Of a stretch of 64,000 bases of DNA, positions 7,415-15,712 are shown piece after piece (within the stretch, counting starts at the first letter, position 1; each line of letters starts with the position of its first letter). The notes under the pieces were generated by a model, which saw only the letters and a program-made list of their open reading frames with translations, had not been told where the DNA came from and did not search any database. The translations under genes and the position numbers were made by a program. This stretch comes from Puniceicoccaceae bacterium. Lineage in GTDB: Bacteria; Verrucomicrobiota; Verrucomicrobiia; Opitutales; Coraliomargaritaceae. Where the stretch lies: NCBI GenBank assembly GCA_018402305.1, contig JAGYJE010000007.1, positions 1 to 64,000 on the forward strand, read 5' to 3'.

Positions 7415-9598
7415 TCAAATAGTCGCTTCGGGCTTCGGAGCGATGAGATAAACCGGGGCGTTGCCAACTTCGTCGAATTGAATGGGCTCGCCGGTGGAAT
7501 CGAGGGCTTTTTGAAAGTGAATTGGCCAAGGGCCGCTAAAGGTGCGTCCGTTGCACCATAGCAGGACGACCTCGTCGTTTGTGCGTTCAAAGCGCAGGGC
7601 GTAGACAGCGTCCGGGGTGTCCATTTTCTCGACAAAAGTGGCGGGGCCCAGCTCACGGAGGAAGGTCTGGAGCATTTGAAAGCCCACGCGCTTGCGCCAG
7701 CCGCCCTCGGCCCGTTCGTCGACGAGGCCGAAGCCGTGGGCGACGAGACGCCACCAATAGACCCGCTCAACCAAACCGGAGCAAATGGTGAGAGCGAGGT
7801 AGCGGATCATGTAGTGGCCATACTGCGCTTCCGAGACGTGGACGCGGCTGCCTCGGGCACCTGGCGGCAGGTAGGTGGCCGCCACGGGCGACCACTCGGC
7901 GGTATCGATCAGCGGCCAGTTGACCTCGGAAAGGATGAGCCGGTCCTCGCAGCGCTTGGAGTGCCGGGCGATCGCCTTCATCAAGGCGGCTTTTTCGATC
8001 GTCCCGAAACGGCCTTGTTTGTTTTCGGGGGCTCCCCGCCGGTCGACGTAGAGGAGGTGCGAGAGGGCGCCGAAGTGGACCCCTCCAGGCAAATGGTCGA
8101 GGGCGGCGACGGAATGAAAGGGCTCAAAATCGATACAGGCGGGACCCCAGATCTGGAGGGCTGGGAATTTCTTCCGCAAGTCCACCAGCGGGTGCATGAG
8201 GGCTGCATATTCCCTCAAATTGTGGACGCCCCATTTCACTCGATTCATGGCGTGTCCGACTTTGACCGCCTCAACTTTACCGTCAATTCGCTCGAAAAGA
8301 TACTCAAGGAAGTGCTTCCAGGATTCCGGCTCCAGAGTGGCGCGGCGATCCTGAAAGATGCCAACGACGATTGAGTGCCCGGATTGATGCAGGCGTTCGA
8401 TGCAGTGGATGGATCGGTCCCATTGGGCTTGTCCCTGATGGTGCCCTACGCGCAGTAGGACCGGAACGCGATGCAGTTCCTCCAGGAGTGCGAGCTGAGG
8501 CTCGAAATCGAGGTCGGCGGGTTCAAGCGACATGCCGATGCGGTCGGCCATGGCCACCGGGGTTTTGAAAGCGGTCAAGCACAGTTCCCGGTAGTTTTTC
8601 CAAGTCACGGGCAGTGCTTTCAGGTTGGCGAACACGATCTTTGCGTGGTTTCGCCACGAGTGGCAGTTTTTACGGTCCTTCTTGTTAAGGGTGATGGCGG
8701 CTTGGGCGGAGCGATCATCCCAAATCCAGACGTCTTCCATGCGCAGGGATAGCTTACCCCGATTTTTACTGGCTTTGCGGAAGCTTTTTATGGGATGGCG
8801 TAATGAACGGCTCTTTTGCCAGAGGTAAAACAGCCGCCGTCGCTGTGCAACCTGTTTACGAAAGTCGCTGGGTGCCTTAGAGGCCCAATAAATTCGAAAA
8901 AGGACTTCCAGGAATGCGGAGGGCATTTGCAGTCTAGAAAAATCGAGGGCCCGTTGTTTTGTGGTTAGCTTTTTTCGGATTTGGCCGCGGTTTAGATCCA
9001 GAAAAATGACGCGATCTGACCCGGTTGTAGGGTCGGGCAGGAGCTCGATGTTCTGATTCCCGAGGTCTCTGTGGTAGAACCCCGAATCGTGCATGCGGCG
9101 CATGGCAACGCCGACTTGTTTCAGGAGATCCACGAGAACCGAGCAGGGGCCGTTGCCCGCATAGATTTGTAAAAGCCCGGTTTTCAGGCTTTTCAGTCCT
9201 CTGAGGTAACCGGAGAGGTAGTAGGCCTCCATCAGACGTCCATTTTCCCAGCGCTCCAGATAGGCGAGGGGTGGTGGCGTGGCCACGCCGTGTGCTTCGA
9301 GGTGTGCGGCGGCTTGAAAGGAACGCGCCGCCTTGCTGCCGCGTTTCCGGTCGTAGCGGTCCTTCCAGCCCTGCTGGCGGCCAAAGAATTTGACGGCTAC
9401 TGATTGGACGGTGTCGCCGATATCAAAATCCCGCACGACCACTTGGTGGCGACCTCGCGCCAGCACACCGGTTTGGGCCGTCTCGATCTCTTTGCGCAAG
9501 CCGGACAGGCATCCATCTCGGAGGGAGGCCAGCCAATCAGCCCGCCCCATCCCGACAAAGCCTTCTTTGTTGAATGCTGCAAATTTTGTATCGTCCAC
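7415..9598 (-). CDS. Fusion: WaaP/InaA-type LPS kinase plus glycoside-hydrolase-like barrel
   Basis: Residues 1-300 form a WaaP/InaA/Kdo-kinase domain: VAVK (Lys70), HRDLGNQN (176-183, catalytic Asp178 and Asn183) and DLN (201-203, in place of DFG). Residues 330-700 resemble a TIM-barrel glycoside hydrolase: strand-like segments such as RVPVLLRVGHHQG, IVVGIFQDRR, VEAVKVGHAMNRVKWG and RLILSEVNWP. Glu558 in LSEVNW sits where the nucleophile of clan A enzymes lies. At the expected acid/base position (KVGHAMNR) I see no Glu, so hydrolase activity is doubtful. The kinase half probably phosphorylates an LPS-core sugar; the barrel may bind or trim glycan. The LPS genes around it support an envelope role. 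The start ATG at 9598 is plausible but the first 20 residues are not diagnostic. Confidence 0.72.
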   Translation of the reverse strand: MDDTKFAAFNKEGFVGMGRADWLASLRDGCLSGLRKEIETAQTGVLARGRHQVVVRDFDIGDTVQSVAVKFFGRQQGWKDRYDRKRGSKAARSFQAAAHLEAHGVATPPPLAYLERWENGRLMEAYYLSGYLRGLKSLKTGLLQIYAGNGPCSVLVDLLKQVGVAMRRMHDSGFYHRDLGNQNIELLPDPTTGSDRVIFLDLNRGQIRKKLTTKQRALDFSRLQMPSAFLEVLFRIYWASKAPSDFRKQVAQRRRLFYLWQKSRSLRHPIKSFRKASKNRGKLSLRMEDVWIWDDRSAQAAITLNKKDRKNCHSWRNHAKIVFANLKALPVTWKNYRELCLTAFKTPVAMADRIGMSLEPADLDFEPQLALLEELHRVPVLLRVGHHQGQAQWDRSIHCIERLHQSGHSIVVGIFQDRRATLEPESWKHFLEYLFERIDGKVEAVKVGHAMNRVKWGVHNLREYAALMHPLVDLRKKFPALQIWGPACIDFEPFHSVAALDHLPGGVHFGALSHLLYVDRRGAPENKQGRFGTIEKAALMKAIARHSKRCEDRLILSEVNWPLIDTAEWSPVAATYLPPGARGSRVHVSEAQYGHYMIRYLALTICSGLVERVYWWRLVAHGFGLVDERAEGGWRKRVGFQMLQTFLRELGPATFVEKMDTPDAVYALRFERTNDEVVLLWCNGRTFSGPWPIHFQKALDSTGEPIQFDEVGNAPVYLIAPKPEATI

Positions 9599-9687
9599 GA
9601 ATGAGAAGGGCTAGGGCTTGGCGGCGCAGTTACAATTTAAAATTGGTTGAAAGCTGCTGTGTGGGCATTGGGCTGAGGGGGTGGAAT

Positions 9688-9811
9688 GTGGCGTGCTCGC
9701 TCGCGAGCGCCTGCGTCGGGAAGGTGCGGTTGGTCGGCTGGGGTGTGGGATTTGGTGAGCGCCCGGTTTTTGACTGGGCGTGCGGGGGGCGTCCGCGAGC
9801 GGACACGCCAC
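9688..9811. repeat. Inverted-repeat element, family B
   Basis: The left arm at 9688-9711 starts GTGGCGTGCTCGCTCGCGAG. The right arm at 9788-9811 is its inverse with compensating changes (on the other strand GTGGCGTGTCCGCTCGCGGA, then CGCC). Each arm also contains a CTCGCGAG or TCCGCTCGCGGA palindrome. The unit is 124 bp and ends 5 bp past the stop codon of the next gene, so it may double as a transcription terminator. Confidence 0.65.
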
Positions 9812-9815
9812 GGCT

Positions 9816-10898
9816 TTAATGGATGCTTTTCCGTCCTTCCTGGAGGTTGCGTAGGTAGTTCGTCAGCGTATGGGCTTCATTTTCGAGGGAGTATTGCGCC
9901 TCGGCGATCTGTCGCCCATTTTGGCCCATCGCTTCAAGTTTTGGGACATCGCTGAGAAGTGTCCTGAGTTTCTCACGAGTGGCCGCGACATCCCCGCAGG
10001 GGACGAGGTAACCGGTCTTCCCCGGGCGGACGATGTCCTGCCAGGCGCCGGCCTCAGAGGCGAGCACGGCGGTGCCGCTGGCCATGGCCTCCAGCACGGT
10101 GAGCCCGAAGCCCTCGTTCCGGCTCAACGCGGTGACGAGGTGCATGGCCCGAAAAAGTTCGGGTAGGGCGGAAAAGGGTTGTTTGCCAAGAAAGACGAAG
10201 CGGTTTTCGAACCCGGCGGCAGCGATCTTTGCTCTGAGGGCGCGCTCGAATTTCTGCTCTCGGGGCGTGGTTTCGCCGCAGATCACGATGGTGACGTCGG
10301 GAAATTCAGCGAGCAGGGGCAGGGCGGCGTCAACTAGGACATCGACGCCTTTCTGATGCCGCACGCGCCCGAAAATACCGACACCATACTTCCCGGGGAA
10401 GCCGAGTTTTTGCCAAAGTGCGGCGCGGTCTTTAGCCGGGTGGTAGCGCTCGAGGTCGACCCCGTGGGGGATTATGACGTCCGCTCCGCCCTGAATATAG
10501 CTGGCCGCTGCCGTGCAGGTCGAAATGACGGCATCGGCCTCGCGGATGAGCCAGCGGGTGATCCAGGTGTGCTGGCGTTGTGCGGTCGAGGTGAAGGCGA
10601 TTTTCAGGGGACTGGCGGCCAGTTTCTTGAGCGCGAGGGCCTGGAGCATTTCGTTATTGCGCCGGGCGTGAAAGATTCGGGCTTTGCCATCGGGAAGGGG
10701 CGCGCGGCAGAGCCGCAGGGCCTCCCGAAAGGTGAGCGTAGGCACATCCTCCGGCAGGTGGTGGCGACCGAGCACGGCGACCGGAATCAAGCGTTTCTGA
10801 TGCTGCAGGACCTGTAGCATCGTTGAGGTGACTCCGGAAAACTTCGGGTTGGAATTACCCAAGATGAGCTCGGTCTCTGGTGAGGGGGATCGGGGCAT
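9816..10898 (-). CDS. Glycosyltransferase family 4
   Basis: From the ATG at 10898 this is a 360-residue GT-B enzyme. The donor-binding half contains YGVGIFGRVRHQKGVDVL and the E-x7-E motif region EGFGLTVLEAMASGTAVLASEAGAWQDIV, typical of GT4. A longer frame upstream exists, but its extra 54 residues overlap the neighbouring gene and read as low-complexity Arg/Ser sequence, so I reject it. The start lies 1 bp after the stop of the upstream glycosyltransferase, indicating one operon. The acceptor is unknown; LPS core or O-chain is inferred from context. Confidence 0.85.
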   Translation of the reverse strand: MPRSPSPETELILGNSNPKFSGVTSTMLQVLQHQKRLIPVAVLGRHHLPEDVPTLTFREALRLCRAPLPDGKARIFHARRNNEMLQALALKKLAASPLKIAFTSTAQRQHTWITRWLIREADAVISTCTAAASYIQGGADVIIPHGVDLERYHPAKDRAALWQKLGFPGKYGVGIFGRVRHQKGVDVLVDAALPLLAEFPDVTIVICGETTPREQKFERALRAKIAAAGFENRFVFLGKQPFSALPELFRAMHLVTALSRNEGFGLTVLEAMASGTAVLASEAGAWQDIVRPGKTGYLVPCGDVAATREKLRTLLSDVPKLEAMGQNGRQIAEAQYSLENEAHTLTNYLRNLQEGRKSIH

Positions 10899-10899
10899 T

Positions 10900-11841
10900 T
10901 TAATCGAGCAAGGATTGAATGACTTCCGGGAACGTGTTGAGGAAAGTCTTGTGATTCGTTTCAAACCAAGCCCGCGCATTGCCGCCAAAGCGTTGCTTTT
11001 CCGCTCCGCTGAGTTGGAAGGTGCGGTTGAGCGCTTCGGCCAGCGCTTCCGGGTCGACATGGAAATTCGTGCCGAGGTGACGGGGTTCCTGGTGGTGGAA
11101 GGGCACGCGAATGCCGGTTTCCGAGCGAATGATTTCGTTCATGGGCTGGGCATCGGTCGTGATGACGACGGCGCGGCAGCTCATCGCCTCGACGATGTAG
11201 TGCCCCCAACCCTCCGAGCGTGAGGTGCAGAGGTGGATACCATGCCGGTTCAACTCTCTAACCAGGTCTTCCGAGGAAAGGTAGCCAGAGAGGAGCCGCA
11301 CATTATCCGGAACGGCGGCGGGTGCGTTTTCGCTGCACTGGATAAGCGTCAACTCCGGCCAGTCGGGGTGGGCCCGCCAGAGATCGAGCAGGGTTTCGGT
11401 GCCCTTCAGCGTGCTGCGGCCTGCCAGGTGGAAACAGCGGCCGTAGTCCATTTCGACCCCGGGTAGCGAACGGTCGGTGGAGCTGAACCCGATATGTCGG
11501 GCCGGAGCGTGCTTTGAGAAAATACCTAAGGCGTGCTGCGTCTTGCAGAGGATGGTGTCGATCTTGCGCAGATGCTTTACATGGCGGAGGGGAAAGCGCT
11601 CCTGATTCGGAATGAGGAAATTTTTACGGGCGAGGGGCAACCAGCGCGGGAAGACACGTTCCAGGAAAATATTGGCATCAAAGCGGGGCTTTCGCGGGAG
11701 CAGAGCCGACCAGGGGGGGATGCCGCGGCAGTGACTGACCGTCACCTCGAACCCGGCACCCTTGAGCGCGCCGTGGACGAGATCGACGTCCTGATCGAGC
11801 CCGACACCGTTGGTGCGGGCGACTATGTTGATATGCGGCAT
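10900..11841 (-). CDS. Glycosyltransferase, GT-B fold
   Basis: The 313-residue protein has a short N-terminal domain (MPHINIVARTNGVGLDQDVD) and a GT1/GT4-like C-terminal domain with a HLAGRSTLKGTETLLDLWR segment and the SEGWGHYIVEAMSCRAVVI motif that carries donor-phosphate contacts. It is shorter than most GT4 enzymes (about 360-400). It is followed immediately by another glycosyltransferase on the same strand. Donor and acceptor cannot be read from sequence. Confidence 0.8.
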   Translation of the reverse strand: MPHINIVARTNGVGLDQDVDLVHGALKGAGFEVTVSHCRGIPPWSALLPRKPRFDANIFLERVFPRWLPLARKNFLIPNQERFPLRHVKHLRKIDTILCKTQHALGIFSKHAPARHIGFSSTDRSLPGVEMDYGRCFHLAGRSTLKGTETLLDLWRAHPDWPELTLIQCSENAPAAVPDNVRLLSGYLSSEDLVRELNRHGIHLCTSRSEGWGHYIVEAMSCRAVVITTDAQPMNEIIRSETGIRVPFHHQEPRHLGTNFHVDPEALAEALNRTFQLSGAEKQRFGGNARAWFETNHKTFLNTFPEVIQSLLD

Positions 11842-11849
11842 GGTGGGGT

Positions 11850-12275
11850 TCAGGCAGACAGATGTAAAAAACTAAGCGGCGAAAAACGGCTAAAGTCTGC
11901 GTCAAATGAGACCACCCGACAGTTTTTAAAGCGTGCCAAAGCAGCCAAATAGGGGTCCGTCCAGAGGTGATGCGGGAAATTGATTTCGCAGGAGAGGGTC
12001 CTGAAATCAGGGTCGACTGCCACTGTATCATCAATGTAGCCCACACCCGCTTCGCTGCGGTAAAGTTGGTAGATGTCCCAGGCTTCTTTGGGTGTGAGCG
12101 GGTGGCTTAGGACGCTGGGGTGGGTGCTCAGACGTAAAAATCCGAGCGCTGTCACCCGACAAAAGGCAATCTCGGAGGAAGACTCGTTCTGCCAGTAGTC
12201 GATGGCCTTTGAATGATGGTCGTGGTTTTCATCGGCCAGTGCGAGCCAGACGTTGACATCGAGTAGATCGGTCAT
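11850..12275 (-). CDS. vapC: VapC-type PIN-domain toxin
   Basis: The 141-residue protein starts MTDLLDVNVWLALADENHDHH, the hallmark of the PIN subfamily with D-x-N-x-W-x-A-L and H-H. Further on it has CRVTALGFLRL, the TPKEAWDIY helix and a closing DPYLAALARFKNCRVVSFDADF with the last acidic pair. It looks intact. Its start overlaps the antitoxin stop by 4 bp. It interrupts the minus-strand polysaccharide locus in the same orientation, so read-through into the glycosyltransferase genes is possible. Confidence 0.85.
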   Translation of the reverse strand: MTDLLDVNVWLALADENHDHHSKAIDYWQNESSSEIAFCRVTALGFLRLSTHPSVLSHPLTPKEAWDIYQLYRSEAGVGYIDDTVAVDPDFRTLSCEINFPHHLWTDPYLAALARFKNCRVVSFDADFSRFSPLSFLHLSA

Positions 12276-12571
12276 GTTCGTTCATCCGGTTTGGCAGATA
12301 GTTTTAGGACACGCTCGACCTCTTCATCTTCCAATAGCTTGTTTAATTGTTTGTTGCTTAGAGCGCGGCTCGGGGCTCGGTCGCTGTTTTTCCGAATAGC
12401 CACAGGTGGCGGCCTGCGATGACGCTCCGAAGCGACTCCCGATCCAGATGGGTCGGATAACCCGAGGCGCACGTAGTTTGTTATCAACTCTTTCAGGGAA
12501 CTCCCCTGCTGCACGGCACGCATTTTTACCGCCCGGAAAACGTCTTCAGGTAGGTCGATTGTTGTTCGCAT
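12272..12571 (-). CDS. vapB: VapB-type antitoxin
   Basis: The 99-residue protein opens MRTTIDLPEDVFRAVKMRA and QGSSLKELITNYV, a ribbon-helix-helix domain, then a Pro/Arg-rich disordered part and an acidic helix (LLEDEEVERVLKL) that probably blocks the toxin. It overlaps vapC by 4 bp. A TTGACG hexamer lies at 12600-12605, 28 bp before the ATG, the spacing seen at the other antitoxin genes of this window; the -10 here is weak. Confidence 0.8.
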   Translation of the reverse strand: MRTTIDLPEDVFRAVKMRAVQQGSSLKELITNYVRLGLSDPSGSGVASERHRRPPPVAIRKNSDRAPSRALSNKQLNKLLEDEEVERVLKLSAKPDERT

Positions 12572-12621
12572 AAAAGCAGAATCGCATAAGTGTGCGTTGC
12601 GTCAAGTATAGGTCTCTGTAG

Positions 12622-12835
12622 TTGCCTGAAAACATTCATTCTGCCGATACCCTCGCGACTTACCCGCGACTGGGTAACCTTTTTGAAGGGTTTGTTGTTG
12701 AGGAGATCATTCGGGGATTGGAGGCGGGCACAGCGCGTCGTTTAGAATATTCCCATTTCCGGACGGAAGCCGGTGGCGAGATTGATCTGATTGTAGATGG
12801 GAGTTTCGGATGTCTGCCGATTGAGATACCACTGC
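12622..12835 (+). pseudogene. DUF4143 ATPase, C-terminal fragment
   Basis: The open frame reads YPRLGNLFEGFVVEEIIRGL, then YSHFRTEAGGEIDLIVDG and LPIEI. This is the C-terminal nuclease-like (DUF4143) part of the AAA+DUF4143 ATPases, normally about 400 residues. The AAA domain is absent and the tail after IEI is replaced by unrelated sequence. It is a decayed remnant in front of another toxin remnant. Confidence 0.65.
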
Positions 12836-12857
12836 GCCAACGGCCCGGTCGTGGCAT

Positions 12858-13102
12858 GAGAATATGGCGGCGGCTTCCGAGGTTTCCGATTTAATTTTGG
12901 ACGCGCTCGAAACCGACAAAAAGTACGACTTTACCGCGAAAAACTTCGGTTTTTTAAAGGCAACAGGTAACTTAATCGGCACCAATGACCTGTGGATCGG
13001 CTGCCATACGCTTTTTTGAAAACGACCTTTCGTTACACGGAAAAACAGCGATTTCGAGCGTATTGCCGGGCTGGAGCTTTTGACATATCGACGGGTGTCC
13101 CC
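12858..13102 (+). pseudogene. VapC-type PIN toxin, C-terminal remnant with frameshift
   Basis: One frame reads SDLILDALETDKKYDF and GFLKATGNLIGTNDLWIGCH up to a stop at 13018. A shifted frame continues FVTRKNSDFERIAGLELLTY from about 13028. Together they match the C-terminal half of VapC (the I-G-x-N-D-x-W-I-A and N-x-x-x-F-x-R-x-x-G-L-x-L motifs). The N-terminal half with the first catalytic Asp is missing. The upstream DUF4143 fragment is directly abutted. Confidence 0.6.
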
Positions 13103-13221
13103 GAAAGGATCAGGGAATAAAAAAAAGTACGAATGTCTGTTGAACCCTCCCCGGAATTTCAGACCAGAGCTTGCCTCGGGCTCCTGGGTAGCCTAGAGCG
13201 ATGGTCCAGGATGCTAGAAAT

Positions 13222-13971
13222 CTAAAGGCGCTTGTAGTTAAAGAGCTCAAAATCCTCTGCATAGTAGTCACCAACAATAGCCAGTAGTTCACGGTCGTAA
13301 TATTCCATAAAGGGACGATGTTGGGTGCCATTTTTGTGTGTAAGTGCCGCAGAAACTCCAAGTTTGCTCATAATTTCGTGGAATGATTGATCGAGATGCT
13401 CATAACGTCCGATCAAGTCGGGGATAAGCGCCCCACCATCGTCTTTAAGCCAAGCGGCTTGGGGCTGGCACTGACTCAAGCCGTTGACATTAAACAGGCC
13501 GATGTCGTCGATCGCACCTTCCTCAAGCAACTGACAGAAGAGCCTGAAAGAGGTTTTTGGATGTAAGTCTTTTTGTTTGATAAAGTAGTGGTAGAGTGAA
13601 ACCAAGCGATCGTAGGGGTTTCGAACAATAGCGAACTTGAGGGCATTTTGGTGGAAGGCTTGGCTGACAAAACCTGTGCTGAGTAGTGATGGGTAGTGGC
13701 AATGTGAAAAAGTTACCAGGCCGGACTGCGGGAAACGGTAGTGTATTTGCTCGAGACGGCGAAGTTTCGGGCAGCCGTGCTGGCAAAGCGCGAAGTAAAA
13801 GCTACTTCCACCCGTCCGGGGAACCCAAAGGAAGACCGCATCGTGGTTATTTCTCTGGACGAAACGTTGGTAGTGCCTGGCGAACGAAGTCAGTCGGTAA
13901 CCGGCTGGGCGCAGTTTTTCGAAGCGCCCGCGACGTTGGCTCTCGGGGGGCAGGTAGTCGTCAAAATTCAT
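13222..13971 (-). CDS. Sulfotransferase family 2 protein
   Basis: The protein has the two PAPS-binding motifs of carbohydrate sulfotransferases: FLWVPRTGGSSFYFAL (5'-phosphosulfate loop) and FAIVRNPYDRLVSLYHYF (3'-phosphate motif with Arg and Ser). It is about 250 residues, with no membrane anchor, so a cytoplasmic enzyme acting on a nucleotide- or lipid-linked sugar is likely. I prefer the Met at 13971 (MNFDDYLPPE); an upstream ATG at 14001 adds 10 residues and overlaps the GT90 gene by 41 bp. Its position beside a GT90 gene in the LPS-like locus suggests sulfation of the envelope glycan. Confidence 0.8.
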   Translation of the reverse strand: MNFDDYLPPESQRRGRFEKLRPAGYRLTSFARHYQRFVQRNNHDAVFLWVPRTGGSSFYFALCQHGCPKLRRLEQIHYRFPQSGLVTFSHCHYPSLLSTGFVSQAFHQNALKFAIVRNPYDRLVSLYHYFIKQKDLHPKTSFRLFCQLLEEGAIDDIGLFNVNGLSQCQPQAAWLKDDGGALIPDLIGRYEHLDQSFHEIMSKLGVSAALTHKNGTQHRPFMEYYDRELLAIVGDYYAEDFELFNYKRL

Positions 13972-14953
13972 GTTTTCGATGGGAGAGGCAGATTGATTCA
14001 TCCAACTGGCCGCTGAGTTCTAGATATTTCTTCACCACGAGCAGACCGATCAGATGCTCTTTTTTCTGATCAGAGAAATCCGCATAGTAATCCTGAAAGT
14101 TTTCGATGATAGTTTCGGCTTCATCGGGGTTATCGAGATAGTAATCAATCTTTTCGGTTAAATCAGCGTAATCGTCGCGCAACGCAACGTAGTGCTTACC
14201 TGCTTCTAAAGTCCCCTCCATAAACCAGGATTCAAATTTGGGTTTTGTCATGAAACAAAGCGAGTTGGATTGGGCGATCCACTTCAAATTGGTGGCTACG
14301 TCATTTCCCTCAATGGAGAGGATGAATTTATGTTGCAGTTGTTCGGCAATTGAAAGATAGGGCTTGCGCCAAGGGCGCAGTTCCGGAACCGGACGCTCAT
14401 TCGTCAGCCCAATGTCGAGTCGAGGATTTCCGAAGTGTCGTTTGAAAAGCACTTTGCGGTGGTCCCGATTGACTCTGCCGCGCCAGACAAGGCTGTCTTT
14501 TTTTTGGCGGTAGGGGCAGCTATCCGTGATCGGGCGGAAGTGACGGATGCTATTCAGGCGCAGCAGGACGCTATTTTCGTTGGGTATCCTGATCGGTCGG
14601 GTTTTGACAAAACCCGGCACAGCGGTGACGTCGGTTTTGTCGCCAAATCGTGAGAAGGTCTTCACCTGCGATGGGAAGTGACGAAGTAACCTGCGAAAAT
14701 CGAAGAAATAGGTCGTTTTTGCTTTCGGTATATAAGCGATGGACAAGGCTTCTTCAGGGGCAGGAAATTTGCTGTTCAGTTTGTTGTAGTAGTTGACCCT
14801 TCGATTGATGGCTTCGGGTGGATAACGATCCACAAGTTGAAGCCAAGCTCGGAGACGCCTACGATAGAAGGCATTGGGGACGAAAAAGTGCTCGGCAAAA
14901 CCGCGGCTATAAAAAGCAATTTTCCGGGATTGCTGTTGCCGTAGTTGAATCAT
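13961..14953 (-). CDS. Glycosyltransferase family 90 (CAP10/LpsA-like)
   Basis: The 330-residue protein carries the GT90 signature LVWRGRVNRDHRK, the RPWRKPYLSIAEQLQHKFIL segment and SIEGNDVATNLKWIAQSNSL, followed by KPKFESWFMEG. These match bacterial LPS glycosyltransferases related to fungal CAP10 and animal POGLUT, usually glucosyl- or xylosyltransferases. The end overlaps the sulfotransferase start by 11 bp, so the two are probably co-translated. Confidence 0.85.
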   Translation of the reverse strand: MIQLRQQQSRKIAFYSRGFAEHFFVPNAFYRRRLRAWLQLVDRYPPEAINRRVNYYNKLNSKFPAPEEALSIAYIPKAKTTYFFDFRRLLRHFPSQVKTFSRFGDKTDVTAVPGFVKTRPIRIPNENSVLLRLNSIRHFRPITDSCPYRQKKDSLVWRGRVNRDHRKVLFKRHFGNPRLDIGLTNERPVPELRPWRKPYLSIAEQLQHKFILSIEGNDVATNLKWIAQSNSLCFMTKPKFESWFMEGTLEAGKHYVALRDDYADLTEKIDYYLDNPDEAETIIENFQDYYADFSDQKKEHLIGLLVVKKYLELSGQLDESICLSHRKHEF

Positions 14954-15042
14954 TTCGACGTATCCTGGTGGTTGGTCATGTAAGTCGGGAATTACGAGAC
15001 GATTTTCGAAGTAATGCTAAAGAGTTTTAATACTCAGTTTGG

Positions 15043-15690
15043 TTAAGCTTTCAGCTGTTCCGCTATTTTTTTCATTAAGGTATCCGTATTTTGGTTTCCG
15101 TTTGCAACCGACTTTCTGAACCTCGCAATGTCTTTATGCTGACGCCGACGGGCTTTTCTGACGTTATCCAGGTCGATCAGCTGAACGGTTGATTCATTCT
15201 CAACAATCAAATTTTGTGTGTGTAGGTCACCGTGGCTCAATCCAAGCGAATGGAGCGATTTGATGGTATCGATGGCTGCTTGAGCTGTTTCATCCAAGAG
15301 TTTTCCAGGCTTTTCCGAATAGAGGTAATCATGCAGCTTAAGACCAGTCGCATGCTCCATCAGAAGATACGAGCGTGCGGACCAGATGCTCCATCGGGCG
15401 ACGATTAGAAAGTGAGTCGGACAAGGGACACCATTAGACCGGAGGTAGTGGGCAACGCGAAGCGATCGGTGGGAGCGCGAACTGCGAGTGAGAATACGCA
15501 AAGCGAAGAGGGGCCCGTGGGGATGGTAGCATTTAATGACAAAGCTTTTGCCTCCAATCCGGCAGCTCCGAACGTCTTGGTCATTTGCCTGGCGGATTTT
15601 TTCTCCGTTTTCGTGAAGCGCTCGAACATCTCCATAGCTGAGCTTGCAGAGGTGCTGAGGTATCTCGGGAGCGGTCGAACGAAGAATCAT
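15043..15690 (-). CDS. WaaP/InaA-type LPS core kinase
   Basis: The 215-residue small kinase has a VIKCY lysine motif (about residue 53), the LLMEHATGLKL hinge, catalytic HGDLHTQN (H-x-D-x4-N) and LIDLDNVRKARRR, the DFG-equivalent. This is the Kdo kinase/WaaP/RfaY group that phosphorylates LPS-core sugars using ATP on the cytoplasmic face. All catalytic residues are present. It lies 22 bp after a WaaG-like transferase, matching waa-type operons. Confidence 0.82.
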   Translation of the reverse strand: MILRSTAPEIPQHLCKLSYGDVRALHENGEKIRQANDQDVRSCRIGGKSFVIKCYHPHGPLFALRILTRSSRSHRSLRVAHYLRSNGVPCPTHFLIVARWSIWSARSYLLMEHATGLKLHDYLYSEKPGKLLDETAQAAIDTIKSLHSLGLSHGDLHTQNLIVENESTVQLIDLDNVRKARRRQHKDIARFRKSVANGNQNTDTLMKKIAEQLKA

Positions 15691-15712
15691 TTAAGCGGTT
15701 AAACGGAAGGGT

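Noticed and set aside
7676-8374. Plus-strand frame within the kinase-barrel fusion
   Set aside because: Antisense shadow of a homologous gene.
10899-11060. 54-residue N-terminal extension of the glycosyltransferase ending at 9816
   Set aside because: It overlaps the neighbouring gene completely and reads as low-complexity Arg/Ser sequence.
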